A stretch of DNA of 64,000 bases from Lachnospiraceae bacterium (lineage in GTDB: Bacteria; Bacillota; Clostridia; Lachnospirales; Lachnospiraceae). The stretch spans positions 30,326 through 94,325 of the forward strand of contig JAJBTQ010000004.1 of the NCBI GenBank assembly GCA_020860755.1, written 5' to 3'. The notes beneath the pieces are model-generated. The model saw only the letters and a program-made list of their open reading frames with translations. It searched no databases and was not told the origin of the DNA. Made by a program: the position numbers and the translations under genes. Of the stretch, positions 29,991-41,154 are shown one piece after another (positions within the stretch are counted from its first letter, which is position 1; each line of letters starts with the position of its first letter).

Positions 29991-30147
29991 CACTTTTTCA
30001 AGCATAAATTAGGAGTTTGGTTTTTTATGAAGGTTTGGTATTATAAAAGGAACGATTTAACCAGTGGTCAAATCATATGCTTATTATAAGCCGCCTTTCT
30101 CCAAAACTCCAATAGAATATTTCGCTTATATAATAACAAAAACTTAT

Positions 30148-30675
30148 TTATACTAATTCTAAGACCACCATCATTGCCGCATCCCCTTTGCGCGGTCCAA
30201 TTTTGACGATCCGTGTATACCCTCCGTTGCGGGTCTTATATTTCGGAGCGATCTCGGTAAAAAGCTTATCCACAAGATCCACATCTGTGCGGTCTTTTTT
30301 CTTCTTCTCGTTGACTTCGGTGACAGGATACAGCACCTTCAACATCTGTCTGCGTGCATGCAGACGGGAGGGAAGATCCTTTTTTATCGTCTTGTCCACC
30401 TCATCATAGAGCGTTTTCTTTTTGCCGTCCACGATCTCATGCATTTTCTGGCCATCCGCATTTTTACGGGGAACTTTCGCCTTTACCGTGACTTCCTCGT
30501 AATTGTCCGCCTCCCGCACAGCAAGTGCGATCAACTTCTCCGCATCCCTGCGGACTTCCTTCGCTTTGGCCTCTGTGGTGATGATCCTTCCATTATACAA
30601 AAGTGCCGTGATCTGGTTTCGGATCAGGGCCTTTCTCTGGTCCGACGGCCTGCCTAATTTACGATACTTCGCCAT
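30148..30675 (-). CDS. rplQ: 50S ribosomal protein L17 (175 aa, with central insertion)
   Basis: [26 protein letters not shown]...[25 protein letters not shown]. Confidence 0.96.
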   Translation of the reverse strand: MAKYRKLGRPSDQRKALIRNQITALLYNGRIITTEAKAKEVRRDAEKLIALAVREADNYEEVTVKAKVPRKNADGQKMHEIVDGKKKTLYDEVDKTIKKDLPSRLHARRQMLKVLYPVTEVNEKKKKDRTDVDLVDKLFTEIAPKYKTRNGGYTRIVKIGPRKGDAAMMVVLELV

Positions 30676-30690
30676 TTTATAATCCTCCTC

Positions 30691-31650
30691 TTACTCCTCG
30701 CCCTGATTGAGCTGCAATCCCAGCTCTTTCAACTTCGCAAGGACTTCCTCCAGAGATTTGCGTCCCAGGTTCCGAACCTTCATCATGTCCTCCGGCGTCC
30801 GGTTCGTCAGCTCTTCCACGGTATTGATTCCCGCTCGCTTCAAGCAGTTATACGAACGCACAGACAGTTCCAGTTCGTCGATATTCATCTCCAGAACCTT
30901 CCCCTTCGCATTGTCTTCCTTCTCAATCATGACTTCCGCCGTCTTGGCGTTCTCAGACAGATCGATGAACAGGCTTAAATGCTCACTTAAAACCTTTGCG
31001 GCAAGGCTTACTGCCTCGTCGGCTTCCAAGGTTCCATTGGTATAGACATCCAGTGCGAGTTTGTCATAATCTGTGATCTGACCCACACGGGTATTCTCCA
31101 CCGAAAGATTTACCCGTTCTACCGGTGTGTAGATAGAATCAATGGCGATAACGCCGATCGGTGTGTCCTCTGTCTTGTTTTTTTCGGCGCTGACATAGCC
31201 GCGTCCTTTGGAGATCGTAAGTTCCATATACAGTCTGGAGTCCGTCCCGCCGTTTAAATGGGCGATCACAAGCTCAGGGTTCATGATCTCAATATCGGAA
31301 TCTACCTGAATATTCTCGGCAGTCACGACTCCTTCGCCTTCGAATTCGATATACGCAACCTTCGGCTCATTCGTCTGGCTGGAATTCTTCAATGCCAGAT
31401 TCTTAATGTTCATGATGATCTCTGTCACATCCTCCTTGACTCCCGGGATGGAACTGAACTCGTGCAGGACACCGTCAATCTTAACCTGGCTGACTGCCGC
31501 ACCCGGCAGGGAGGAAAGCATGATCCTGCGCAGGGAATTGCCAAGCGTAGTGCCATAGCCTCTTTCGAGCGGTTCAACGACAAATCTGCCATATCTCTTA
31601 TCATCTGAAATTTCTGCAATCTCAATTTTAGGTTTTTCGAAATCGAGCAC
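30691..31650 (-). CDS. rpoA: RNA polymerase alpha subunit
   Basis: [30 protein letters not shown]-terminal alphaCTD. Confidence 0.98.
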   Translation of the reverse strand: MLDFEKPKIEIAEISDDKRYGRFVVEPLERGYGTTLGNSLRRIMLSSLPGAAVSQVKIDGVLHEFSSIPGVKEDVTEIIMNIKNLALKNSSQTNEPKVAYIEFEGEGVVTAENIQVDSDIEIMNPELVIAHLNGGTDSRLYMELTISKGRGYVSAEKNKTEDTPIGVIAIDSIYTPVERVNLSVENTRVGQITDYDKLALDVYTNGTLEADEAVSLAAKVLSEHLSLFIDLSENAKTAEVMIEKEDNAKGKVLEMNIDELELSVRSYNCLKRAGINTVEELTNRTPEDMMKVRNLGRKSLEEVLAKLKELGLQLNQGEE

Positions 31651-31690
31651 TGCGTTGTCCTCCTTTTTTAGTTGTTGTGTGCCGCGTTAA

Positions 31691-32284
31691 TTATTTGGAA
31701 TACAACTCGACGATCAGCATCTCGTCCACCGGGACATCGATCATCTCTCTGGTCGGGAATTCATTCACGCTGCCGCTTAAGGTTTCCGGATCCGCAGTAA
31801 GCCACTCGGGCACCAGACGGCCCGCAGTTGCCTCGAGAATATCCTTGTATCTCTGGGAACTCTTGGACTTCTCCCGGATCTCAATGCTGTCTCCCGCTTT
31901 TACTAAATAGGAAGGAATATTAACGCATTTTCCGTTTACCAGTACATGCTTGTGATCAACGATCTGTCTGGCCTCTCTTCTGGTCCTGGCAAAGCCAAGA
32001 CGAAAGATCACATTGTCCAGCCTGCACTCAAGCATCCTCATCAGGTTCTCGCCGGTCATGCCCTTCATCTGATCCGCCTTTTCATAGTAGTTGTGGAAAG
32101 GTTTCTCAAGAACACCGTAGATGAACTTCGCTTTCTGCTTCTCCCGCAGCTGAAGCCCATACTCGGAGACCTTCCGATTCGATCTCTTTAACTGCCGTTT
32201 CGATTTCTTGTCTATTCCTAAATAGGTTGGTTCTAAACCAAGTGATCTGCACCGTTTTAAAACAGGTACTCTGTTTACTGCCAT
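31691..32284 (-). CDS. rpsD: 30S ribosomal protein S4
   Basis: S4 domain [34 protein letters not shown]. Confidence 0.98.
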   Translation of the reverse strand: MAVNRVPVLKRCRSLGLEPTYLGIDKKSKRQLKRSNRKVSEYGLQLREKQKAKFIYGVLEKPFHNYYEKADQMKGMTGENLMRMLECRLDNVIFRLGFARTRREARQIVDHKHVLVNGKCVNIPSYLVKAGDSIEIREKSKSSQRYKDILEATAGRLVPEWLTADPETLSGSVNEFPTREMIDVPVDEMLIVELYSK

Positions 32285-32302
32285 TTTCGATTAACCTCCT
32301 GA

Positions 32303-32698
32303 TCAGACTCTTCTGCGTTTGGGCGGCCGGCAACCGTTGTGCGGTACCGGTGTCACATCGGAAATACTCACTACCTCAAGACCTGCCGCGGAGAGCGCGC
32401 GGATCGCTGCCTCTCTGCCGGAACCCGGCCCTTTCACAAAAACGTCTACCTTCTTCAGACCATGAACCAGTGCTGCCTTTGTCGCGGCCTCCGCTGCCAT
32501 CTGAGCGGCATAAGGAGTCGATTTTCTGGAACCGCGAAAGCCAAGGCTGCCGGCGCTGGACCAAGACAGAGCATTGCCCTCGGGGTCAGTCAGCGTAACG
32601 ATCGTATTGTTAAAAGAAGCCTTGATGTGTGCCTGTCCATGCTCAATATTCTTCTTTACACGCTTTTTCGTTGTTTTTTTTGCGACTTTTTTAGCCAT
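32303..32698 (-). CDS. rpsK: 30S ribosomal protein S11
   Basis: [43 protein letters not shown]. Confidence 0.98.
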   Translation of the reverse strand: MAKKVAKKTTKKRVKKNIEHGQAHIKASFNNTIVTLTDPEGNALSWSSAGSLGFRGSRKSTPYAAQMAAEAATKAALVHGLKKVDVFVKGPGSGREAAIRALSAAGLEVVSISDVTPVPHNGCRPPKRRRV

Positions 32699-32723
32699 AA
32701 TAAAACGAACCTACTTTCTGATG

Positions 32724-33095
32724 TTATTTTTTCTTGTTTGCTACTGTCTTCCTCGGTCCCTTTCTGGTCCTCGCGTTGGTCTTGGTCTTCTGACCACGGA
32801 CCGGGAGCCCCTTCCGGTGACGGATCCCGCGATAACAGCCGATCTCCTGAAGCCTCTTGATGTTCATTGCAACATCCCTGCGGAGCTCACCTTCCACGAT
32901 GACCCCTTCGCTCTCGATCGCCTGACTGATGGCCCTGACCTCGTCGTCAGTCAGATCCTTCACCCGTGTATACGGACTCACTTTCGCGACAGTAAGCAGT
33001 TTTCTAGACGTGGACACACCGATTCCGTAAATATACGTCAAACCGATCTCTACACGCTTCTCTCTAGGTAAATCTACACCTGCAATACGAGCCAT
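32724..33095 (-). CDS. rpsM: 30S ribosomal protein S13
   Basis: [54 protein letters not shown]. Confidence 0.98.
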   Translation of the reverse strand: MARIAGVDLPREKRVEIGLTYIYGIGVSTSRKLLTVAKVSPYTRVKDLTDDEVRAISQAIESEGVIVEGELRRDVAMNIKRLQEIGCYRGIRHRKGLPVRGQKTKTNARTRKGPRKTVANKKK

Positions 33096-33339
33096 GTGCG
33101 TTTACACCTCCATACTGAATTTCTCTGCCTAAAAGTTTCACTCACAGCGCTTTTACTCTTCCCGTGAACAATGGGGTTAGAGGGAACACCCATTGCAGCC
33201 GCACACGACAAAAGTCTCAGGCTCACTGCTGCCCTTCTGATTCAAACAGATCCTGTTCCAATTCGGTGCTCTGTGGCAGAGTCATCCGGGGAGGAACGGA
33301 TTATGTCTCCGACCTGTTCTATCATCTATCGTTAGACAA
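33096..33339 (-). other. ~244-nt structured non-coding spacer between rpmJ and rpsM (candidate leader RNA)
   Basis: No supported ORF; several hairpins on the minus strand, including CAATGGG(N13)CCCATTG, CTCTG-CCA-CAGAG and AACAG-GAT-CTGTT. Confidence 0.45.
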
Positions 33340-33453
33340 TCAACCCTGTCTCTGTTTGTGTTTCGGATTCTCGCAAATGATCATGACACGTCCTTTTCTC
33401 TTGATTACCTTGCACTTTTCGCACATCGGTTTCACGGATGCTCTCACTTTCAT
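33340..33453 (-). CDS. rpmJ: 50S ribosomal protein L36
   Basis: Read from sequence: [37 protein letters not shown]. Confidence 0.96.
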   Translation of the reverse strand: MKVRASVKPMCEKCKVIKRKGRVMIICENPKHKQRQG

Positions 33454-33616
33454 AGCAATTCCTCCTTTCCCTTTCATATCATATCTATATAAAGCTTTTT
33501 GCCTCTTTTGAACCATTTCGAAAAATACGCGCAGTATTCCCCGGGTTCAGGGGCGCCAAAAAGTATTATACCATGCGGATTTTGTCATTGCAATCACTTT
33601 TTATGGCGCGTTTTGG

Positions 33617-33835
33617 CTATTTATCGCGCCAAATGATCCTGCCTTTCGTCAGATCATACGGGGATATTTCGAGTGTCACTTTGTCGCCCGGAAGGATCCG
33701 GATGTAGTTCATGCGAAGCTTCCCGCTGATGGTCGCCATGATCTGATGCCCGTTTTCCAATTCTACTTTGAAGAAAGTATTGGGAAGCTTTTCGAGAACC
33801 ACGCCCTCCACTTCGATCATGTCTGCTTTTGACAT
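33617..33835 (-). CDS. infA: Translation initiation factor IF-1
   Basis: 72 aa; [53 protein letters not shown]. Confidence 0.98.
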   Translation of the reverse strand: MSKADMIEVEGVVLEKLPNTFFKVELENGHQIMATISGKLRMNYIRILPGDKVTLEISPYDLTKGRIIWRDK

Positions 33836-34125
33836 TACTCTTCCTCCTGTTTTTTGATGGCCAGATTGTACAGTTTCAGTGCCCGCTTAATCTCTGTATC
33901 CGAGGGCGGATCCCAGGAAGTAAAAACCTCAAGGATATGTGCCGGGATCCGGTTTATGATCTGGACATGCTTTCGGTTTTTCTTCTTCGGTGCCTCGGCA
34001 GTGCGGGAAATCCCATCTGCCAGATATAGATATTCCGGCTCTTCATACACGACTACATAATGCTTTCCTTTGTCGTGTCCCGCCTTCGATCGGGCGAAAC
34101 TGATCTGCATTTTTGCCTCTGTCAT
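33835..34125 (-). CDS. KOW-domain RNA-binding protein, uncharacterised
   Basis: 96 aa; [20 protein letters not shown] is a KOW/L14e-L27e-like N-terminus; coupled to infA (1-nt overlap) and map (4-nt overlap). Confidence 0.8.
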   Translation of the reverse strand: MTEAKMQISFARSKAGHDKGKHYVVVYEEPEYLYLADGISRTAEAPKKKNRKHVQIINRIPAHILEVFTSWDPPSDTEIKRALKLYNLAIKKQEEE

Positions 34126-34898
34126 GCCATCATCGCCTTTTCTTCCTCTGTAAGCGTCAGAATCTCAGGCTCGCCGTCTGTGATCAGAACCGTATTCTCA
34201 TAATGCGCGGAGAGAGAGCCGTCACGGCTGACGACGGTCCACTCGTCATCCCTCCAGTCTACTTCCCAGGTTCCCGCGTTGACCATGGGCTCTATGGCCA
34301 GTGTCATTCCGGGCCGGAGCCGGATCCCCCTGCTCTTTTGCCGGAAATTCGGAATCTGCGGATCTTCATGGAGCTCGGCACCCACACCGTGTCCGACCAG
34401 ATCCTGTACCACGCCGTATCCGAAACTCTCACAGTAATCGCTGATGGCATTGGAGATCTGGTGAAGGTGATTGCCGCTTTTTGCGTAGCGCATTCCCTCA
34501 AAAAAACTCTGCCGGGTGCGCTCGATCAAAAGCTTTGCCTCCTCGGAGACTTCGCCGATGGCATGGGTCCTGGCCGCATCGGAATGATAGCCCTTGTAAA
34601 TGCAGCCCATATCCAGGCTGACGATATCCCCTTCCCGGATCACACGGCGGTCACTCGGAATGCCGTGTACCACTTCTTCGTTGAGAGAGACACACACCGA
34701 CCCGGGAAACCCCTGATAGTTTTTGAAGTTCGGTATACATCCGAAACTTCGGATCATCTCCTCCGCCTTTTTATCCACATCAAGTGTTGTCATCCCCGCG
34801 CGCAGCTCTTTTCCGAGCTCTTCATGCACGATGGCAATGATTCGGCAGGCTTCGCGGATCAGAGCGATCTCACGGTCTGATTTGATTGATACTGACAT
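34122..34898 (-). CDS. map: Methionine aminopeptidase type I
   Basis: GFPGSVCVSLNEEVVHGIP, GDIVSLDMGCIYKGYHSDAART, GHGVGAELHEDP. Confidence 0.97.
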   Translation of the reverse strand: MSVSIKSDREIALIREACRIIAIVHEELGKELRAGMTTLDVDKKAEEMIRSFGCIPNFKNYQGFPGSVCVSLNEEVVHGIPSDRRVIREGDIVSLDMGCIYKGYHSDAARTHAIGEVSEEAKLLIERTRQSFFEGMRYAKSGNHLHQISNAISDYCESFGYGVVQDLVGHGVGAELHEDPQIPNFRQKSRGIRLRPGMTLAIEPMVNAGTWEVDWRDDEWTVVSRDGSLSAHYENTVLITDGEPEILTLTEEEKAMMA

Positions 34899-34928
34899 AT
34901 CTGCCTCCGTTTCAAACAGGCAGGATGT

Positions 34929-35573
34929 TTACGCGTTTAATATTTCCTTTATCTGCGCAAAGACTTCTTCCATCGGAAGCGTTCCGTCTACGGTATGCAG
35001 GATACCCTGCTTTGTGTAATAATCGATCAGCGGCTGTGTCTGTTCGTGGTAGACATCCAGCCGTTTTTTGACTGTCTCGGGCTTATCGTCATCGCGGAGC
35101 ACAAGCTTTCCGCCGCAGATGTCGCAGACTCCTTCCACTTTCGGCGGGATGTCGACGATGTGATAGGTCGCCCCGCAGTTTAAACAGGCTCTGCGGCCGG
35201 ACATTCTCTTAATGATGTTCTCGTCCGGGACATTCACGTCAATGGCAAAATCCATGCTCTCTCCGAGCTTTCCGAGCGCGTCGGTCAGGCAGTCTGCCTG
35301 CGGGATCGTGCGGGGAAATCCATCCAGGATAAACCCGTTCTCACAGTCGTCCTGCGCGATCCGATCCACGACCAGGTCGCAAGTTAAGTCGTCCGGTACG
35401 AGCAGCCCCTGATCCATATAGACTTTGGCCTTCTGTCCCAGCTCTGTCCCCTCTTTTAAGTTGGCGCGAAAGATATCTCCCGTGGAGATGTGCGGAATCC
35501 CGTACTCTTCCGAGATCAGCTTTGCCTGAGTTCCTTTTCCGGCTCCCGGTGCGCCCAACATGATAATTTTCAT
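34929..35573 (-). CDS. adk: Adenylate kinase (Zn-finger lid)
   Basis: [22 protein letters not shown]...CDICGGKL zinc-binding lid. Confidence 0.98.
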   Translation of the reverse strand: MKIIMLGAPGAGKGTQAKLISEEYGIPHISTGDIFRANLKEGTELGQKAKVYMDQGLLVPDDLTCDLVVDRIAQDDCENGFILDGFPRTIPQADCLTDALGKLGESMDFAIDVNVPDENIIKRMSGRRACLNCGATYHIVDIPPKVEGVCDICGGKLVLRDDDKPETVKKRLDVYHEQTQPLIDYYTKQGILHTVDGTLPMEEVFAQIKEILNA

Positions 35574-35671
35574 TTGCCTTCCTCCTTAAAAAACCAGATT
35601 AAAAATATGGACCAAAGATGGAGATACCGGTGCCCCAGATATCTCCAGCTTTATTTAAGACCGCTGCGCGG

Positions 35672-36988
35672 TCAATCGTTTAGGAATCCCCTGTAATTTC
35701 GAACAAGCATCTGAGATTCGATCTGCTTTAGAGTTTCTATGATGACACCGACGATAATGATCAGTGATGTGCCGCCAAACGAAATATTGGCGTTAAATAC
35801 ACCCTCAAAGAAGATCGGAATGACCGCCACGATCACCAGTCCGACTGCACCGATAAATATGATGTAGTTCAACATGGTGGATAGGTAATCGCTCGTCGGC
35901 TTGCCCGGCCGGATGCCGGGGATAAATCCGCCTTGTTTCTTCATGTTGTCCGCCACTTCGAGCGGATTGAACGTGATGGATGTGTAGAAATATGCAAACG
36001 CAACCACCAGCGCGATATATATGGCCAGACCGACGTTGTAGATCGGCGTGTTAAAGTCAAACCAATTGGACTGGGACATCATGCCGAGGATCTTGCCTCC
36101 GATGCCGGTACCGCCTGTCTTGCCGAGCAGCTGGCAGATGATTACCGGGAACATCAAAAGTGACTGGGCAAAGATGATCGGTATCACGCCCGCCGTGTTC
36201 ACGCGAAGCGGGATGTAAGTTGTCTGTCCGCCTACCTGCTTCCTCCCCATGACTTTGCGGGAGTACTGCACCGGAATCCTCCGCTCTGCATCCTGAAGCA
36301 GCACGACCAAAACGACCACAAGGACAATGATCGCGATGATGATCGCCGCATTTAAGACCGCTGTCGCAACCTCTCTGCCCATCACAAACTGTTCGAATAA
36401 GTTCGATATATCCGACGGAAGACGGGAGATGATGTTGATGATCAGGACGATGGAGATTCCGTTCCCGACCCCTCGTTCCGTGATCCTCTCACCGATCCAC
36501 ATGATTACCGTAGATCCCGCAGTCAGCGTAACCACCGTCATGATCACATTAAGCGCTGTAAACTCTGTATACAGGCCCTGTCTGCCAAAGGCGATCGACA
36601 TGGCGAGGGACTCGATCAGCGCCAGCCCGACTGTGATATAACGGGTGATCGCGATGAGCTTTTTTCTGCCGTCCTCACCCTCTTTATGCCACTCCTCAAA
36701 CTTGGGGATGGCGATCGTCAAAAGCTGTACGATAATGGAGGATGTGATGTACGGTGTAATATTCAGCGCGAACACCGACATATTCTCAAAAGAACCGCCG
36801 GTAACCGCATCAAAAAATCCAAACGAACTGCCTACGTTCTCCGAAAACCAGGACGAGAAAAAATCGGCGTTGATTCCCGGCGTTGGGATCTGAGATCCGA
36901 GACGAACCACAACCAGCATTAACAGAGTGAAGATAATGCGGTTTCGTATCTCTTTGATCTTAAACGCATTAACAACAGTTTGAAGCAT
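35672..36988 (-). CDS. secY: Preprotein translocase subunit SecY
   Basis: 438 aa, 10-TM-like; RLGSQIPTPGIN, GGFIPGIRPGKPTSDYL. Confidence 0.98.
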   Translation of the reverse strand: MLQTVVNAFKIKEIRNRIIFTLLMLVVVRLGSQIPTPGINADFFSSWFSENVGSSFGFFDAVTGGSFENMSVFALNITPYITSSIIVQLLTIAIPKFEEWHKEGEDGRKKLIAITRYITVGLALIESLAMSIAFGRQGLYTEFTALNVIMTVVTLTAGSTVIMWIGERITERGVGNGISIVLIINIISRLPSDISNLFEQFVMGREVATAVLNAAIIIAIIVLVVVLVVLLQDAERRIPVQYSRKVMGRKQVGGQTTYIPLRVNTAGVIPIIFAQSLLMFPVIICQLLGKTGGTGIGGKILGMMSQSNWFDFNTPIYNVGLAIYIALVVAFAYFYTSITFNPLEVADNMKKQGGFIPGIRPGKPTSDYLSTMLNYIIFIGAVGLVIVAVIPIFFEGVFNANISFGGTSLIIIVGVIIETLKQIESQMLVRNYRGFLND

Positions 36989-37428
36989 TAGATCACCTCT
37001 GCTTTTCCGCCCAGCGCCTCAATTTTTTCCTTTGCGGAACCACTGAACGCATTGACCTGAACAGTAAGCTTTTTAGTCAGCTCTCCGTTTCCGAGGATTT
37101 TGACGCCGTCTCTCGGATTCTTCACTATTCCGGTCTCAATAAGTGACTCGACAGTGACAACGTCACCGTCTTCAAAACGCTCCAGAGAAGAGACATTCAC
37201 ACCGACGATCTCTTTGGAGTTTATGCAGTGGAATCCTCTCTTCGGGATCCGTCTGTATAAGGGCATCTGACCGCCCTCAAAGCCCGGTCTCGGAGCTCCG
37301 GAACGTGCTTTTTGGCCTTTATGTCCGTAACCTGCTGTTTTTCCGTTTCCAGAACCGTGACCGCGGCCTTTACGAAAACGGTCGCCATGCTTGGAACCGG
37401 CTGCCGGTTTTAAATTCGATAATTCCAT
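36988..37428 (-). CDS. rplO: 50S ribosomal protein L15
   Basis: [40 protein letters not shown]. Confidence 0.98.
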   Translation of the reverse strand: MELSNLKPAAGSKHGDRFRKGRGHGSGNGKTAGYGHKGQKARSGAPRPGFEGGQMPLYRRIPKRGFHCINSKEIVGVNVSSLERFEDGDVVTVESLIETGIVKNPRDGVKILGNGELTKKLTVQVNAFSGSAKEKIEALGGKAEVI

Positions 37429-37448
37429 CGTGGTACCTCCTTCGTGGA

Positions 37449-37631
37449 CTAGATCTCTTCCACCTTAACCAAATGTTTTACCTGCCAGATCATGCCGCGG
37501 ATCGCGTCGTTGTCCGGCTGCTCGACCGTCATGTGCATCTTTTTTAAGCCAAGGGCTTCCACGGTCTTTCTCTGTTTCGGGATCGCGCCGATGGGCGATT
37601 TTACAAGTGTAATTCTAAGTTTGCCTGCCAT
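37449..37631 (-). CDS. rpmD: 50S ribosomal protein L30
   Basis: [31 protein letters not shown]; start set to the internal Met. Confidence 0.96.
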   Translation of the reverse strand: MAGKLRITLVKSPIGAIPKQRKTVEALGLKKMHMTVEQPDNDAIRGMIWQVKHLVKVEEI

Positions 37632-37644
37632 TTTCCACGCCTCC

Positions 37645-38154
37645 TTATCCAAGTATCTCTTCTACCGACTTGCCGCGAAGTCTGGCCACCTCTTCCGGAG
37701 ATTTCACCTGTTCAAGTGCCCGGATGCAAGCGAGAACGACGTTCTGCTTGTTGTTGGATCCCAGGGATTTGCTCCGGATGTTCTTGATGCCGGCAAGATC
37801 ACACACACTACGTGCGGGGCCGCCAGCGATGACTCCGGTACCTTCCGGAGATCTCTTTAAGAGCACATACGCGCCGGTATGCTTCCCAATAATGTCATGC
37901 GGGATACTGTTGTTCTCATCAAGCTTAACCTCGATCAGATTTTTCATGGCATCTTCCTTGCCTTTACGGATCGCCTCAGGAATCTCCTGTGCTTTCCCCA
38001 AACCGGCGCCGACATGACCGTTCCGGTCACCGACAACGACCAGGGCCGTGAAGCGCATGTTCCGACCGCCTTTTACGACCTTCGTTACACGCTTGATCGC
38101 AACGACTTGTTCCTCTAATTCAAACTGATTCGGATCAATAATAGTTCGTTTCAT
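37645..38154 (-). CDS. rpsE: 30S ribosomal protein S5
   Basis: [34 protein letters not shown]. Confidence 0.98.
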   Translation of the reverse strand: MKRTIIDPNQFELEEQVVAIKRVTKVVKGGRNMRFTALVVVGDRNGHVGAGLGKAQEIPEAIRKGKEDAMKNLIEVKLDENNSIPHDIIGKHTGAYVLLKRSPEGTGVIAGGPARSVCDLAGIKNIRSKSLGSNNKQNVVLACIRALEQVKSPEEVARLRGKSVEEILG

Positions 38155-38172
38155 ATCTCCTAAGCCCTCCCG

Positions 38173-38541
38173 TTAAAAGTTCAATCCGGCTTCGCGCGCC
38201 GCATCGGCTAATGCTTCTACTTTGCCCTGGTAGACATAACCTCCGCGGTCAAATACAACCGTGGTAATGCCCGCATCCAATGCCTTCTTTGCGATCGCTG
38301 TTCCGACCGCTTCGGCAGCGGAGATATCATTCGTCTTTTCCAGATCCGCTTTTATATCTTTCTCCATGGTAGAGGCTGCACACAGAGTCCTCTGCGCGTC
38401 ATCGTCAATGATCTGAGCATAGACATGCTTGTTGCTCTTAAATACGGAAAGACGCGGCTTCTCGGCAGTCCCTGCCAGATGGAAACGCAGTCTCTCGTGT
38501 TTTTTTGTACGAACCTCTGCTCTTACTTTCTTTTTTACCAT
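38173..38541 (-). CDS. rplR: 50S ribosomal protein L18
   Basis: RLSVFKSNKHVYAQIIDDD...VVFDRGGYVYQGKVEALADAAREAGLNF. Confidence 0.98.
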   Translation of the reverse strand: MVKKKVRAEVRTKKHERLRFHLAGTAEKPRLSVFKSNKHVYAQIIDDDAQRTLCAASTMEKDIKADLEKTNDISAAEAVGTAIAKKALDAGITTVVFDRGGYVYQGKVEALADAAREAGLNF

Positions 38542-38558
38542 GATCTGTCACCCTCCAA

Positions 38559-39101
38559 TTAAGCCGTTGCACCGGTCTTGCCGGCCTTGCGCCGGATATG
38601 TTCATCAATGTACTTGATTCCTTTGCCCTTATAAGGCTCCGGGGGCCGCTGACTACGGATATCGGCAGCATACTGTCCGACCTTTTCCTTGTCGATCCCT
38701 GTCACCGTGATCCGGTTGCCGTCCACTGCCGCTTCGACTCCCTCCGGATCCTCCATCTCTACCGGATGGGAATACCCGAGTGTCAGGGTAAGTTTCTTGC
38801 CCGACTTCTGTGCCCTGTAGCCGACACCATTGATCTCCAACACCTTGGAATAACCTTCGGTCACACCGATCACCATGTTATTGATCAAAGTTCTGGTCAG
38901 TCCGTGCAGCGATTTCATTTTCTTTAAATCGTTCGGCCTCTCGACTGTGATCTCAGAACCTTCCTGTTTAATCTCCATCTCCTGAGGGAGCACCCTCTCA
39001 AGCGTTCCCTTCGGACCTTTTACCGTCACCTGATTATTTTCTGCGATCGTGACGGTGACACCCGCCGGGATCGCGATTGGCATTCTTCCTACTCGTGACA
39101 T
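38559..39101 (-). CDS. rplF: 50S ribosomal protein L6
   Basis: [19 protein letters not shown]...[25 protein letters not shown]. Confidence 0.98.
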   Translation of the reverse strand: MSRVGRMPIAIPAGVTVTIAENNQVTVKGPKGTLERVLPQEMEIKQEGSEITVERPNDLKKMKSLHGLTRTLINNMVIGVTEGYSKVLEINGVGYRAQKSGKKLTLTLGYSHPVEMEDPEGVEAAVDGNRITVTGIDKEKVGQYAADIRSQRPPEPYKGKGIKYIDEHIRRKAGKTGATA

Positions 39102-39121
39102 GCCCGTACCTCCTAAATATT

Positions 39122-39259
39122 TTATGTAAAGAGGAAGTTCTTTTCGTTAAGCTCCTCCGTCGCCTTCAGCTCGGATTCGCTAATCTCAAAGAACGGCCTC
39201 GCACTAAGCTCATTCTTCGCCTTCGCCTTGAATTCGCTAAGTTGCTTTCGGTCTACCAC
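39122..39259 (-). other. Open 45-codon frame with internal repeat in the rpsH-rplF spacer (not a confident CDS)
   Basis: GTG (overlapping the rpsH end) to [48 protein letters not shown]. No clear Shine-Dalgarno. Confidence 0.35.
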
Positions 39260-39657
39260 ACGAAGGCTAACACTTCGCCGCCAACCTGCAGCTTTCTGGC
39301 CTCTTTGTCCGTGATCACGCCCTGATTGGTAGACATGATGACGGTTCCAAGTCCGCCCAGCACCTTCGGGATCTCATCTTTGTTTGCATATACGCGCAGC
39401 CCCGGCTTGGAAATCCGCTTTAAGCCGGTGATAACTCTCTCGTTTTTATCCCTGCCGTATTTCAGCGTGACACGGATCGCCTGGAAATTGCCGTCCGGGA
39501 TCATTTCATATTTTTCGATATATCCCTCGTTTAACAAAATCTCAACAATGGCGAGCTTCATTTTGGATGAAGGAATATCTACCGTGTCGTGCTTTGCCAT
39601 ATTTGCATTGCGGATCCTTGTGAGCATATCCGCAATCGGATCGTTTGTTGTCCTCAT
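39253..39657 (-). CDS. rpsH: 30S ribosomal protein S8
   Basis: [29 protein letters not shown]. Confidence 0.98.
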   Translation of the reverse strand: MRTTNDPIADMLTRIRNANMAKHDTVDIPSSKMKLAIVEILLNEGYIEKYEMIPDGNFQAIRVTLKYGRDKNERVITGLKRISKPGLRVYANKDEIPKVLGGLGTVIMSTNQGVITDKEARKLQVGGEVLAFVW

Positions 39658-39673
39658 TTGCTTCTTTTCCTCC

Positions 39674-39859
39674 TTACCAACTAGCCTTTTTCACACCCGG
39701 AATCTCGCCTTTGTAGGCCAGCTCGCGGAAACAGATCCTGCAGATTCCATACTTCCGCAACACAGCGTGCGGGCGCCCGCAGATCCTGCATCTGGTATAA
39801 GCTCTGGAAGAATATTTCGGTTTGCGCTGTTGTTTCACTTTTAAAGATTTCTTAGCCAT
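39674..39859 (-). CDS. rpsN: 30S ribosomal protein S14 type Z
   Basis: 61 aa with [24 protein letters not shown] zinc motif. Confidence 0.97.
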   Translation of the reverse strand: MAKKSLKVKQQRKPKYSSRAYTRCRICGRPHAVLRKYGICRICFRELAYKGEIPGVKKASW

Positions 39860-39873
39860 AATACTCCCTCCTC

Positions 39874-40413
39874 TTATCTCGCAAACGGCATGTTGAACAG
39901 TCTCAGCAACTCACGTGCCTCTTCATCCGTCTTGGCGGTCGTGACAAAAATGACATCCATTCCTCTCACCTTGTCGACCTTGTCATACTCAATCTCCGGG
40001 AAGATCAGCTGCTCTTTGATGCCGAGCGCATAGTTCCCTCTCCCGTCAAAGGAATTCGGATTGACACCGCGGAAGTCACGCACACGGGGCAACGCCAGAT
40101 TGATCAGACGATCCGTAAAATCATACATCTTTTCTCCGCGCAGGGTCACTTTGCATCCGATGGCCATGCCTTCCCGGAGTTTAAAGTTTGCGACGGATTT
40201 CTTCGCTATCGTCTTGATGGGCTGCTGGCCGGTAATGATCGCCAGATCCTGCATGGCAGAATCAAGGATCTTGGCGTTTTCTTTCGCCTCACCCACACCC
40301 ATGTTGACGACGATCTTCTCCAGCTTCGGAACTTCCATCTTATTCTTGTATTCAAATTTGTTGACCATAGCATCTACGATCTCATTCTCATAAATATCTC
40401 TCAGTCTACTCAA
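39874..40413 (-). CDS. rplE: 50S ribosomal protein L5 (probable TTG start)
   Basis: [46 protein letters not shown] at 40413 preceded by AAAAGGAGGG; the ORF-track N-term extension overlaps rplX. Confidence 0.93.
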   Translation of the reverse strand: MSRLRDIYENEIVDAMVNKFEYKNKMEVPKLEKIVVNMGVGEAKENAKILDSAMQDLAIITGQQPIKTIAKKSVANFKLREGMAIGCKVTLRGEKMYDFTDRLINLALPRVRDFRGVNPNSFDGRGNYALGIKEQLIFPEIEYDKVDKVRGMDVIFVTTAKTDEEARELLRLFNMPFAR

Positions 40414-40429
40414 CGTATGGCCCTCCTTT

Positions 40430-40753
40430 TTAATCAATGACCTTGCCAGTCTTCTTGGCAACACGTTTTTTGATCGGTTTTCCCTTCTCGTTTTCGCCCT
40501 CATACGTGAAGCCGACTCTGGTGGGCACCCCGTCCGCAAGGTACATGACATTTGAAATATGGATCGGCGCTTCCTGCTCGATGATCCCGCCGGCCTGGTT
40601 GGATGCAGACGGCTTCACATGTTTCGAGATGATATTGACACCCTCGACCGTTACTCGGTTGCTCTTGGCGTGAACCTCGAGCACTTTGCCTTCTTTTCCT
40701 TTATCTTTTCCGGCGATGATCCGAACGGTGTCGCCTTCTTTGATCTTAAGCAT
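40430..40753 (-). CDS. rplX: 50S ribosomal protein L24
   Basis: [30 protein letters not shown] motif. Confidence 0.97.
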   Translation of the reverse strand: MLKIKEGDTVRIIAGKDKGKEGKVLEVHAKSNRVTVEGVNIISKHVKPSASNQAGGIIEQEAPIHISNVMYLADGVPTRVGFTYEGENEKGKPIKKRVAKKTGKVID

Positions 40754-40766
40754 GAATCCGTACCTC

Positions 40767-41135
40767 CTATAATACTTCCGGCGCAAGAGACACGATCCTC
40801 ATGAAATGCTTGTCACGAAGCTCTCTGGCCACCGGCCCAAAAATACGAGTTCCCCTCGGCGTATTGTCATCTTTTATGATAACGGCGGCGTTCTCGTCAA
40901 AACGGATATAGGAACCGTCTTTGCGGCGGGTCTCCCTCTTGGTCCGTACAACAACCGCTTTTACCACATCGCCTTTTTTGACAACTCCGCCCGGTGTTGC
41001 ATCTTTTACAGTAGCAACGATTATATCACCAATATGCGCATATTTCCTGGTAGAGCCGCCCAGAACACGGATGCAAAGGATTTCTTTTGCACCTGTGTTG
41101 TCAGCTACCCTAAGTCTGCTTTCCTGCTGAATCAT
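40767..41135 (-). CDS. rplN: 50S ribosomal protein L14
   Basis: [28 protein letters not shown]. Confidence 0.98.
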   Translation of the reverse strand: MIQQESRLRVADNTGAKEILCIRVLGGSTRKYAHIGDIIVATVKDATPGGVVKKGDVVKAVVVRTKRETRRKDGSYIRFDENAAVIIKDDNTPRGTRIFGPVARELRDKHFMRIVSLAPEVL

Positions 41136-41154
41136 ACTGGAAGCCTCCTTTTCC

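Noticed and set aside
39077-39325. 82-aa plus-strand ORF
   Set aside because: Antisense to rpsH/rplF and the spacer; the minus-strand frame is the more interesting reading.
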